Shown piece by piece: positions 1-7,693 of a stretch of 64,000 nt of DNA (its first letter is position 1; every line of letters starts with the position of its first letter). Both the position numbers and the translations under genes were made by a program. The notes below the pieces were generated by a model. The model ran no database searches, was not told the DNA's origin, and worked only from the letters and a program-made list of their open reading frames with translations. Source of the DNA: Acidobacteriota bacterium (GTDB taxonomy: Bacteria > Acidobacteriota > Thermoanaerobaculia > Gp7-AA8 > JAHWKK01). Location of the stretch: positions 62,001 to 126,000 of the forward strand of contig JAHWKK010000006.1 in the NCBI GenBank assembly GCA_019347945.1. Direction: 5' to 3'.

Positions 1-1402
1 GGTTGAACTTTTCACCGCGCTCACCCCGGAGGCGGATGGTTCCCCCGGGCTTCCGTTCGCTGTACTTGATCGCGTTCGAAACGAGGTTCTCCACGACCTG
101 TTTCGTCATTGCGGGATCCGCCTGGGCCGGTGGAAGGGCTTCAAGTTCGAATTCGACCGTTTTTCCGAGCCTGGCGGCCGCCGCGGCGACCAGCTCCTGC
201 GTGAGCCGGCTCATGTCGACGGTCGTGGTCCTGACTTCCTGCCGCGACACACGCGAGAACGCCAGCAGGTCGGAGATGAGATCACCCATCGTCTCCGTAT
301 TCGTCCGGATGATTCCGAGATACCGCTTCGCCTCGTCGTCGAGGCGAGGACCGTATTCATCCTGCAGGATCTGCGAAAAGCCCGCGATCGCACGCAGCGG
401 AGCCCTCAGATCATGCGAGATCGAGTACGAGAAGGATTCGAGCTCCCCATTCAGTTTCTGAAGCTCTGCCGTCCGCCTTGCTACACGGGCCTCCAGTTCG
501 TCCTTCGCTCTGCGCAATCCTCGTGTCGCTTCGGCCCGCTCATCATCGATTTCCTGCAGCTGTACGGCACTTCGCCAGATCAGAAAAGACAAGGCGAGCA
601 TCTCGAGCGCCACGAAGAGTGGTAACGCAAAGCTTCTGCTGAAGAGCTGTGCGTCTCTGGCCATCCCGATGACCAGTCCCAGCGCCAGAGTCCCCACGAG
701 AGCCGACGGGAGAAACCAGCGCAGCATCCGGCCCGCCGCGTTCGGTTGCGACAATGCGCGAGCGATCCCCCATTCCGTGTCGGAGCAGAGGACAGCGACT
801 CCGAACACCATCAGACCGGCTGCCGTCAGAGGGCTGATCATCACGAATCGCTGAACGCCTTCGACATCGTCGATGCGGAACAGACGAGCGAGCAGGGCCA
901 CACCCGCAATACTTATCGCCGTCACCGTGAGCCAGTCCGCCGCGGCCCGAGCCAACCTCTCCGTCCTCATCAGCAGATAGCCCGACGTGACCAGCAGCAG
1001 CACCGAGAATGCTCCGAGGTGGACGGCCGGAAACCCACCAAAGACGAACGAGACCATCAGGGTTGCAAAAGCCAGGACCGAAAGGGCCCGCGCCACTCCC
1101 AGGCCCACCTTCCTTCTGAAATGAAATGAAATGACGGCCAGTGAAGCAAGAAGAGCCGGAAGATCCATTTCGATGGCCAGGCTGAGCGAGCTCATCAGCC
1201 ACGACCGCCCCACCAGGTCGATCATGCTCCCGACCGCCACCGCAACGGCACACCAGAGCGAGAGTTGGCGGAGGCGCCAGGCGTGAAGGTGCAGCAGGTC
1301 ATCAGACGCCCAGAGACCATCGGAATCCGATGCGACAGTCCGACGCCCGAAGATCGGAGCTTCCGATCGTTCCGCCTGTGCAGTCGCCTCCTGCCCGCCC
1401 AT
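1..1402 (-). CDS. Membrane sensor histidine kinase, C-terminus cut by the window edge
   Basis: Read on the minus strand, the frame is open from 1402 to the left edge, about 467 codons. The first ~230 residues are rich in hydrophobic segments (about seven or eight membrane spans by eye) with no recognised sensor domain. A coiled stretch and a HisKA domain follow, with SYSISHDLRAPL and the phospho-accepting His near residue 330. An N-box, ENLVSNAIKYSE, lies close to the edge, so the rest of the ATPase domain is outside. It should autophosphorylate and pass phosphate to an unseen response regulator. Start 1402 is chosen because GGAGG lies 5 nt upstream; an in-frame ATG at 1414 is the alternative. 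It is divergent from the ABC importer. Confidence 0.85.
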   Translation of the reverse strand, partial: MGGQEATAQAERSEAPIFGRRTVASDSDGLWASDDLLHLHAWRLRQLSLWCAVAVAVGSMIDLVGRSWLMSSLSLAIEMDLPALLASLAVISFHFRRKVGLGVARALSVLAFATLMVSFVFGGFPAVHLGAFSVLLLVTSGYLLMRTERLARAAADWLTVTAISIAGVALLARLFRIDDVEGVQRFVMISPLTAAGLMVFGVAVLCSDTEWGIARALSQPNAAGRMLRWFLPSALVGTLALGLVIGMARDAQLFSRSFALPLFVALEMLALSFLIWRSAVQLQEIDDERAEATRGLRRAKDELEARVARRTAELQKLNGELESFSYSISHDLRAPLRAIAGFSQILQDEYGPRLDDEAKRYLGIIRTNTETMGDLISDLLAFSRVSRQEVRTTTVDMSRLTQELVAAAAARLGKTVEFELEALPPAQADPAMTKQVVENLVSNAIKYSERKPGGTIRLRGERGEKFN

Positions 1403-1719
1403 CTCTGCCTCCATCAACAAGGTAGCGTCTCGGAGAGCTCCTCGGATCCCTGGTCAGGACCCGGAAACACGCCCGCTCTTCTGTTACGTCTTCACGAGTT
1501 TTCGGTTTTGCCCATCTTACACCGAACGCGCAGAAAAGGACGATTCGCATCGGAGGCGAATGACATCCCGGCCGGCGCCGGCACCCACTTTTTCAGCTGA
1601 ACGGATCAACCACCAATGGCGACAGAATTGATCACCATTTCAATTTCAGGAAACATGCCACTCGGAGCCGACAAAACAGGAGGCGCTCGGAGATCCTCCG
1701 ATTCCGGGTGCAGATCGAC
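1403..1719. other. Intergenic region between divergent genes
   Basis: This stretch of about 317 bases separates the divergent kinase and ABC importer. It must hold promoters for both, but I see no convincing -35/-10 pair, RNA gene or repeat. An AT-richer patch around 1590-1680 is the likeliest promoter region. Confidence 0.4.
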
Positions 1720-2541
1720 ATGAACGCTTCAGAACAGACTGTTCCGGTCAGGAGATCGGTTAGACTCTCCGACCCGATGAGTCTGCGACGCGCCGTCTGG
1801 CGGGCGGCACCCTTCCTATCGATTCCGCTCTTCGTGATCCTCTGGCAGACCGCCGTCATGCTCGACCCTCGCCCGCTCGTTCCCTCGCCCGTCGCGGTGG
1901 CGGCGGGGACGCTCGAGCTTCTGGAGCGCGGGCTGCTGTTCCGATACATCGTCGCCTCTCTTTTCCGCACCACCTGGGGGTATCTGCTTGCGGTCGGACT
2001 CGCCGTCCCGCTCGGCGTCTGGCTCGGCCTCGCACCCCGCGCACGAGCCGCAGCAGGTCCGCTGCTCCAGATCCTCCGGCCGATCTCCGCGCTCGCATGG
2101 ATTCCGCTCGCGATCCTCTGGTTCGGCGTGGGCGATCTCTCCGCGATCTTTCTGATCTTCATCGCGTCGTTTCTCCCGATGATCGCGGTGACGATGCAGG
2201 CGGTGCGTCAGGTCGATCCGGTCTTTCTCGATGCCGGCCGAAACTTCGGACTCGATCGCAATGCCATGGTCCGGCGAATCGTCATTCCCGCGATCCTCCC
2301 CCGCCTCTTCGTCGGTATGCGGATCACGCTCGGCGTGTCCTGGCTCGTCGTCGTCGCCGCCGAAATGATCGCCGTCAATTCCGGACTCGGGTTTCTCATT
2401 ATCGAGGCGCGCAATGCCGGCAATCGCTACGACCTCGTGGTCGCCGGCATGGTGATGATCGGGCTGCTGGGCCTCGTACTCGACCTCGCCATGCGGCGGC
2501 TCGAACGCCTTCCTGCCGTGCGCTGGGGGTACGTCCGATGA
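1720..2541 (+). CDS. ABC transporter permease, NrtB/SsuC/TauC type
   Basis: This is a membrane subunit of an importer of the nitrate/sulfonate/taurine class (BPD_transp_1 fold). About six hydrophobic spans are visible, and the EAA-like loop near residue 190 (FLDAGRNFGLDRNAMVRRIV) contacts the ATPase. The C-terminal third (SWLVVVAAEMIAVNSGLGF, then ARNAGNRYDLVV) is nearly identical to the second permease at 3287, so the two probably arose by duplication and form a heterodimer. ATG 1720 is chosen; GTG 1708 and ATG 1777 are also in frame and no start has an ideal Shine-Dalgarno. The stop overlaps the start of the ATPase gene (ATGA). The substrate cannot be deduced. Confidence 0.88.
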   Translation: MNASEQTVPVRRSVRLSDPMSLRRAVWRAAPFLSIPLFVILWQTAVMLDPRPLVPSPVAVAAGTLELLERGLLFRYIVASLFRTTWGYLLAVGLAVPLGVWLGLAPRARAAAGPLLQILRPISALAWIPLAILWFGVGDLSAIFLIFIASFLPMIAVTMQAVRQVDPVFLDAGRNFGLDRNAMVRRIVIPAILPRLFVGMRITLGVSWLVVVAAEMIAVNSGLGFLIIEARNAGNRYDLVVAGMVMIGLLGLVLDLAMRRLERLPAVRWGYVR

Positions 2542-3290
2542 CGTCTAAAGTGGAGATGGTCGACGTCAATCGGCAATTCCGCACCGACGAGGGGAAGGTG
2601 GAAGCTCTGCGCGACATCCGTCTCTCGGTTCGTGCGGGTGAGCTGATCTGCCTTCTCGGACCGTCCGGTTGCGGGAAATCGACGCTGCTCAACATCGTTG
2701 CCGGATTTCTCGCTCCATCGAGCGGAACCGTCACGATCGACGGGGAGCCGGTGACCGGCCCCGACCGCCGCAGAATCTTCGTCTTTCAGGAGCGCGGCGT
2801 CTTTCCGTGGCTCACAGTCGAGGGAAACATCGCCTTCGGTCTCGACCATCTTCCACCTGCCGAAGCACGCGAACGGATCGCGCACTACATCGCGATGGTC
2901 GGCCTCCGCGGATTCGAGCGCGCTTACCCCCATGAGCTGTCGGGAGGGATGAAACAGCGCGTCGAGGTGGCGCGCGCATTCGCCGTCGATCCGGACGTCC
3001 TCTTCCTCGACGAGCCGTTCGGCGCGCTCGACTCGATCACGCGGCTCCAGATGCGACGCGAGCTGCTTCGGCTCTGGGAGGCCGAACGAAAGACGATTCT
3101 CTTCGTCACTCACGACATCGAGGAGTCGGTTCAGCTCGCCGACAGGGTCGTCGTCATGACTGCGCGCCCCGGCAGGATCCGGCGCATCGTCGAGATCGAC
3201 ATTCCGCACCCGCGCGATCTGAGCGATCCGCGCTATATCGAGCTCCGCGACTCGATCTTCGCGGAGATCGGACTGGCTCATCAGGTATGA
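2538..3290 (+). CDS. ABC transporter ATP-binding protein, SsuB/NrtD/TauB type
   Basis: This 250-residue protein is the ATPase of the importer. The Walker A motif is LLGPSGCGKSTLL, the Q-loop is FVFQERGVFPW, the signature is LSGGMKQRVEVARA, Walker B is DVLFLDEPFGALD, and the H-loop is VTHDIEE. The C-terminal MTARPGRIRRIVEIDIPHPR is typical of the nitrate/sulfonate/taurine class. ATG 2538 overlaps the upstream permease stop, and its own stop overlaps the next permease start by 4 nt, so the genes are translationally coupled. The frame is open upstream, but the sequence before 2538 is antisense-quality and belongs to the permease region. Confidence 0.93.
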   Translation: MTSKVEMVDVNRQFRTDEGKVEALRDIRLSVRAGELICLLGPSGCGKSTLLNIVAGFLAPSSGTVTIDGEPVTGPDRRRIFVFQERGVFPWLTVEGNIAFGLDHLPPAEARERIAHYIAMVGLRGFERAYPHELSGGMKQRVEVARAFAVDPDVLFLDEPFGALDSITRLQMRRELLRLWEAERKTILFVTHDIEESVQLADRVVVMTARPGRIRRIVEIDIPHPRDLSDPRYIELRDSIFAEIGLAHQV

Positions 3291-4051
3291 CCCGCCCGCT
3301 CATCGAACGGATCGCCCTCCCGCTCGGCACCGCCGTCGCAATACTCGTGCTGTGGTCGCTCCTCGTCCGAGCGACCGGCACGCCCGTCTTTCCCTCGCCT
3401 TCCGAGGTCGTCGCCGGATTCGGTGAGCTCGCGCGCCGCGGCGTGCTGCTTTCGTACATCGGTGATTCGCTCCGCCGCGTCGCCATCGGTTTCGGGCTGG
3501 CCATCGCGATCGGAATCCCAATCGGGATTTTTTCCGGATGGTTCGGCCTGCTCGACCGTGCGCTCAATCCGCTCGTCCAGTCGCTGCGACCGATCAGTCC
3601 GCTCGCCTGGATGCCGCTCGCGGTGATCTGGTTCGGCATCGGCGACGCTGCACCGGTGTTCCTCATCTTTCTCGGTGGAGTCTTTCCGCTGATTGTTGCG
3701 GCTGCCGATGGCGTGAGAAACGTTCCCGCGATCTACCTCCGCGCCGGATCCAACTTCGGGCTTTCGACACTCCAGGTCCTCGTTCGCGTAGTCTTCCCCG
3801 CCAGCCTTCCCTCGATCCTGACCGGTCTCCGCATCGCGCTCGGCATCTCCTGGCTGGTGCTCGTCGCGGCCGAAATGATCGCCGTCGATTCCGGACTCGG
3901 CTACCTGATCATCGATGCGCGCAACGCAGGCAAGCGGTACGATCTGGTCGTCACAGGGATGATCCTGATCGGCGTGATCGGGCTCCTGCTCGACACCACC
4001 ACGCGACTGATTGAGCGACTCCCCTCGGTTCGATGGGGATTTCGTGATTAA
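3287..4051 (+). CDS. ABC transporter permease, second NrtB/SsuC-type subunit
   Basis: A 254-residue integral membrane protein that is a clear paralogue of the permease at 1720. Shared landmarks are SLRPISPLAWMPLAVIWFG, SNFGLSTLQVLVRVVFPAS and SWLVLVAAEMIAVDSGLGY, followed by DARNAGKRYDLVV. Two non-identical permeases with one ATPase and one binding protein is less common in this class, where one homodimeric permease is usual; a heterodimeric channel is inferred. ATG 3287 overlaps the ATPase stop. The gene ends 28 bp before the binding-protein start. Confidence 0.9.
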   Translation: MTRPLIERIALPLGTAVAILVLWSLLVRATGTPVFPSPSEVVAGFGELARRGVLLSYIGDSLRRVAIGFGLAIAIGIPIGIFSGWFGLLDRALNPLVQSLRPISPLAWMPLAVIWFGIGDAAPVFLIFLGGVFPLIVAAADGVRNVPAIYLRAGSNFGLSTLQVLVRVVFPASLPSILTGLRIALGISWLVLVAAEMIAVDSGLGYLIIDARNAGKRYDLVVTGMILIGVIGLLLDTTTRLIERLPSVRWGFRD

Positions 4052-4064
4052 TCCGGCCGAATTC

Positions 4065-4072
4065 AAAAGGAG
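4065..4072 (+). promoter_or_regulatory. Strong Shine-Dalgarno for the binding-protein gene
   Basis: AAAAGGAG lies 7 nt before ATG 4080. It fixes translation initiation upstream of the in-frame UGA, so ribosomes are expected to reach the UGA rather than start only downstream of it. Confidence 0.75.
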
Positions 4073-4079
4073 CTGCAGC

Positions 4080-5138
4080 ATGACGATGCGTAAGAAGATG
4101 ATGCTGGCGACGGTTGCATGGGTCAGTCTGGTCACGATCCTCCATGGAGCATGGAACGTGAACTGGTCGGTCGTGATCAACGGGCTCGTTCCTCCGGACG
4201 AGAGAAAGCTCAACGTCGCATACATCCCGGTCACGTGACATCTCGCGTGCCCGGTGACCGACTACATCTCGGCCTACTCGGACCACGGCAATCTTTTCAT
4301 TCCGAGGCTCTTCCAGGGCTTTCCGGAGATCAAAGAGGCGCTGATGTCCGACCGGATCCAGGCGGGATTCATGGTCGCACCGATGGCAATCGCCCTGCGG
4401 GCTCAGGGCGTACCGCTCAGAATCACCTACCTCGGGCATCGTTACGGAAGCGCGGTCGTCGTCGGAAAGGATTCCGACATCCGCTCACCCGCCGATCTCC
4501 GCGGGCGTACGATCGCCATTCCCAGCCGCTTTTCCAATGAACGGCTGATCGTCTACAGGGTCCTGAAGGACTTCGGGATCCCGCCATCGGAGGTGAAGCT
4601 CGTCGAGATGGCACCTCCCGACGTCCCGGCTGCGCTCGCCGCCGGGGCGATCGACGCATTCTCGATGGGCGAACCGTTTCCGTCGCAGGCCGAGATGGCG
4701 GGGTTCGGCCGCGTTCTGTTCCACGCGAAGGACTACTGGCCGGACTACACCTCCTGCGTCCTGGTGGTGAGACAGGACGTGATCGACGAGCGCCCCGAGG
4801 CGGTCCAGATCCTCGTCGACGGGATCGCGCGATCGGGACTCTGGCTCGACGAGGGGAAGAGGAACCGCGAGCACGCTGCCGATTTCGTCGGACGCTACTA
4901 CTACCGCCAGGACCCGACGCTTCTCCGCTGGGCGCTGACGAACCCGCTCGACCGTGTGCGCTATACGCCGCTGACCCCGTACGAGGACGAGTTCGACGAG
5001 ATCGTCGGGCTGATGATCGAGACCGGTGTTCTCGAGCGCCACATCCCCTTTTCGGACTACGTCGACACCCGATTCGCAGAGGGTGCGCGAGAAGAGACCG
5101 CGTGGAGATACGAGCCCGGCAGCGGCAGAGCGGAATGA
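4080..5138 (+). CDS. ABC transporter substrate-binding protein with in-frame UGA (candidate selenoprotein)
   Basis: An NMT1/NrtA/SsuA-like binding protein, 352 residues if UGA 4236-4238 is read through. The N-terminus (KKMMLATVAWVSLVTILHG) is a signal anchor. After LNVAYIPVT comes the UGA (residue 53), then HLACPVTDYISAYSDHG and an intact 300-codon remainder with typical motifs (IQAGFMVAPMAIALRAQG, DLRGRTIAIPSR, AAGAIDAFSMGEPFP). Both parts are in the same frame and only that codon interrupts them. From memory, relatives carry a Cys at this place (TCHLTCPV-like), which would make UGA a Sec codon; this needs an alignment. Alternatives are a nonsense mutation or sequencing error of TGC, or a pseudogene. 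It closes the four-gene importer operon. Confidence 0.8.
4236..4238 (+). other. In-frame UGA, candidate selenocysteine codon
   Basis: The codon lies between ACG (Thr) and CAT (His), four codons before TGC (Cys 57), giving a U-x-x-x-C arrangement. Upstream and downstream codons share one frame (4080, 4236 and 5136 are all in phase). One base change would give TGC. Confidence 0.6.
4249..4273 (+). promoter_or_regulatory. Weak hairpin where a bacterial SECIS would lie
   Basis: Bases 4249-4254 can pair imperfectly with 4268-4273, leaving a 13-nt loop that starts 17 nt after the UGA and has G at its second position. A competing 4-bp stem pairs 4258-4261 with 4269-4272. Neither is a textbook bSECIS; drawn by eye only. 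Confidence 0.2.
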
Positions 5139-5362
5139 TCTTCGGCGGAGGGGCGCCCAATCACCGGAGCCCCCGCCGGATGATTGTTGTTTCAGGTTCG
5201 GTTTCGAGGATCGCGGCCCGCCGGAGGCTCGCCCTCCCGGTCAAGCCTTGCATCGCGCAAGTTCGCGACGGGGCGGCTTTGCAGGAGCCTCGCCCTCCCG
5301 GTGATGGGGGAAATTCCACAAGTTTGCGACGGTGCCAGGCAGGGAGGCTGGCCCTCCCCGGG
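5139..5362. repeat. Non-coding tandem ~60-bp repeat with GGAGGCTCGCCCTCCCGG cores
   Basis: Three copies of a near-palindromic core lie at 5223-5240, 5282-5300 and 5342-5361, a period of about 60 bp. Between cores a second element recurs (CAAGTTCGCGACGG near 5260 and CAAGTTTGCGACGG near 5320). No ORF of coding character is seen. It separates two convergent genes and may affect transcript ends. Confidence 0.65.
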
Positions 5363-5998
5363 CTAGTCGAGCTCCGGATGTCCCCACGGTGTCGGAGGTG
5401 ACGGAACGGGCGTGGTCAGATCGAACTCGCCCTGGAAGAGACGGCCGTGCCCCGGACGCGCGAGCTCGTAGAGAAATCGCTCGCCCGGCTCGATCTCCAT
5501 CGCCCACACGTTGACCAACGAAGCCGTCAGCCCGTTCTCCTCGAACGTCCGGATCGACTCCTCGTCGACCGGAAACTCCTGCCGAACCTCGGTGCCCGCG
5601 GTGGCCGTCTCGCCACCATACATCGTGACCGCGTCCTCGGTTCCGTCCTCATGCCGGTGATCATGCTTCAGTCTCAGTCCGGTGTCGGTGCGCGTCAGTA
5701 TCCAGGTGCGGCTGTGATCATCGCCGACGTGGAAGGGGATTCTGATCTCGTCGTCCGAGCATTCCCGGATATGCATCACCAGAGACTTGCCGGTAAATGG
5801 GTCCTCGCCGCTCGGTGGAGGCTCGTCGGCGACGATTCTGCCGGCGAACGCCTGGTTGCAATGCTCCGCGATTCGTTCGAGGAACAGATCCGCGGGTTCC
5901 GTCTCCGTCACCGTCGTCTCGACGGGAAGGCGCTCCGCCTCGTCGCCGCATGCGATGAAGAGAATGGCGACGGCGAGAAACGGGCTCGAAGCTTTCAT
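5363..5998 (-). CDS. Exported putative lipoprotein of unknown function
   Basis: 211 residues beginning MKASSPFLAVAILFIACGDE: a short signal with a possible lipobox ending at Cys 17 (Phe at -3 is atypical). The rest is soluble and acidic, with a repeated His-Asp character around residue 110 (LKHDHRHEDGTED) and DDHSRTWILTRTDTGLRLKH, which looks like a beta-strand-rich domain. Two Cys (CNQAF, RECSDDE) could form a disulfide. No family is recognised. It follows the caspase-like gene on the same strand with a 37-bp gap, so the two may be co-transcribed. Confidence 0.6.
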   Translation of the reverse strand: MKASSPFLAVAILFIACGDEAERLPVETTVTETEPADLFLERIAEHCNQAFAGRIVADEPPPSGEDPFTGKSLVMHIRECSDDEIRIPFHVGDDHSRTWILTRTDTGLRLKHDHRHEDGTEDAVTMYGGETATAGTEVRQEFPVDEESIRTFEENGLTASLVNVWAMEIEPGERFLYELARPGHGRLFQGEFDLTTPVPSPPTPWGHPELD

Positions 5999-6035
5999 CG
6001 ATCGAGCCTATCCCGGCGTGGAGATCGAGGCAAGA

Positions 6036-6944
6036 TCAGGGTGCTGAGCGTGCTTCGAACAGCGCCCGTGAGACCACTGCGAGATCCTCGGCTTCGTCAG
6101 CTCGCGCTTCGATCGAAGCGCGCCGCTCGAGAAAGAGCGCAAAGTTCTCGAACAATTTTTCGTGCTGTTCGGCGCTCAGCTCCGCTCTCGATTTCTCCCG
6201 TACATAGCCTTCGTCGATCAGCGCGAGGGATGAATCGCGGGTGAGCAACTGGATCAGCATGCTCGAAACTGCGAAGCGCCACGAATCATTCGGGGCATGC
6301 AGCGCGGATCTCGCAATCGGTGCGAGCTCGTCAGTACCGGCGTGAAGCAGGGTCTCGAGGTTGCTCTCCACCCGCCTTAAGACTTTGACGGGGCTTCGCG
6401 CTGCGTCGAACTCCGGTGACGCGTCGATGATCTCGAGCGTCGCGGGGAGAAAGAGCGGATCCCGGACCGAACGATCCAGAGCACTGTAGATCTCGGGTCG
6501 CAGAAGGCGTCCGGAATTGCAGGCGCTGAGGATCACGAGCTCGACACCCGTGCCGGCAAGATTCTCCTGCAGAGCCCCGACCGAGATGTAGGAGCGTGGG
6601 TCCGATGGCTTCTTGCTCGATTGAAGCTTGAGCCCGTGGCCATTCGTACCGTGAGACTCGACCACCAGAACCTCGACCGGCTCGAGAAGGGGGTCGGCAT
6701 TGTGAGCTCTGATTCGATCGAGAACGGCCCACCAGTCGGGACTCTCGATGTAGAGAAACCCGAGGCGTTCATAGAACCGCTCGTTGTCAGGATCGGAGAA
6801 ATCGGGGCTGAATACGATGGCGGTGCCACTGCCGATGCGGTTGAGCTCATCCGCATCCGCGGCGAAACCGCACGTGAGCGCGAGAACGATCGCTCCCGCG
6901 ATTCTCCAGAAATCTCCGGCGGCTCTGTCGAAGTGACTCTTCAT
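6036..6944 (-). CDS. Exported caspase/CHAT-like protein
   Basis: 302 residues. A signal peptide is likely (hydrophobic GAIVLALTCGFAADA at residues 17-31). The middle carries the two landmarks of the caspase-haemoglobinase fold: a strand ending in VLVVESHGTNGHG (His 98, Gly 99) and another ending in VELVILSACNSGR (Cys 142). These match the catalytic His-Cys dyad arrangement of CHAT/C14 peptidases. The C-terminal half is helical with charged residues. The target is unknown, and activity is inferred from the dyad only. The location would be periplasmic, unusual for CHAT proteins, which are mostly cytoplasmic effectors. A lipoprotein gene lies upstream. Confidence 0.6.
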   Translation of the reverse strand: MKSHFDRAAGDFWRIAGAIVLALTCGFAADADELNRIGSGTAIVFSPDFSDPDNERFYERLGFLYIESPDWWAVLDRIRAHNADPLLEPVEVLVVESHGTNGHGLKLQSSKKPSDPRSYISVGALQENLAGTGVELVILSACNSGRLLRPEIYSALDRSVRDPLFLPATLEIIDASPEFDAARSPVKVLRRVESNLETLLHAGTDELAPIARSALHAPNDSWRFAVSSMLIQLLTRDSSLALIDEGYVREKSRAELSAEQHEKLFENFALFLERRASIEARADEAEDLAVVSRALFEARSAP

Positions 6945-7008
6945 CTGCTCTCGAAACGACGGAGCGACGCGGCGGCTGCCGCGTCACCCCATTCGAATCT
7001 CGAAATGT

Positions 7009-7443
7009 TTATTCTTTTCTCGTCGTACGTCTGACGGGCTCTTCTTCGACTTCAATGACGGGAGGGGGCGTCACCTGAACGGTGCGTACCGGCTCCGTCT
7101 CGACTACGATCGTCTCTTCCTCTTCCACTACCGGGGAATCGCTCTGGGTGATCGTGACCGACGGCTCCGGTGGGGGCGTCGGATTCAGGTTGGTGTTCGT
7201 TCCCGAGGCCTTCATGTTCCCGGCTCCGGTCTGGCTGCTCGGGAACTCCTGTCCTACCGCGGAGTCGATGTGTCCGGGAGGTCCGAGCGGGTCAGCGGTC
7301 TGTCCGGTTGCAACGGTGTCCGATTCTGAGGTTTCATAAGTGACATCGTCGTCGGTCGTTGCGCATCCCATGGCGAAAGTCAATCCGAGGGCTGCTGCCA
7401 GTCCCATCGTTTTCCTCGTCCAGCTGTTTCTCTTCTGTTCCAT
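7009..7443 (-). CDS. Small lipoprotein, low-complexity, unknown function
   Basis: 144 residues. The signal peptide ends in a lipobox (LTFAMGC, Cys 27). The mature part is disordered, rich in Thr, Glu, Pro and Val, with PPPEPS, a Glu run (VEEEETIVVETEP) and VQVTPPPVIEVEEEP, like an envelope spacer or stalk. It ends in a basic RRTTRKE. No domain is recognised. GAAGGAGACCAGAC precedes ATG 7443, giving a good Shine-Dalgarno. Confidence 0.6.
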   Translation of the reverse strand: MEQKRNSWTRKTMGLAAALGLTFAMGCATTDDDVTYETSESDTVATGQTADPLGPPGHIDSAVGQEFPSSQTGAGNMKASGTNTNLNPTPPPEPSVTITQSDSPVVEEEETIVVETEPVRTVQVTPPPVIEVEEEPVRRTTRKE

Positions 7444-7693
7444 GTCTGGTCTCCTTCTGATTGGGTGAGTCTGTAAAGGTCATCGGAACGGACCTTCCGC
7501 CGATGACTTATTTTTAGAATTAAATCAAAAGGCGTGCCGATTGTTGACAATCAGGAGTCAGCGATCCGGGGTCGGGAACCGACGGGTCAGAAGGACGGGG
7601 CTTGGAGCGCGCGAAAATGGAGCACCCGGGTGGGGTCGATCCGGCTGCGGGGTTTCGCAGCTCAGGCGTCGCCTGACCCCCGAATGCCGCTCC
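7444..7693. other. Intergenic region upstream of the small lipoprotein
   Basis: It contains an AT-rich block (7507-7530) that probably includes the lipoprotein promoter on the minus strand. Nothing else was recognised; the 7550-7690 part has no coding character. Confidence 0.3.

Noticed and set aside
4236-4238. UGA as a plain nonsense mutation in a dead gene
   Set aside because: Not fully excluded, but the remaining 300 codons are intact with no further stop or frameshift, and the operon is otherwise complete.
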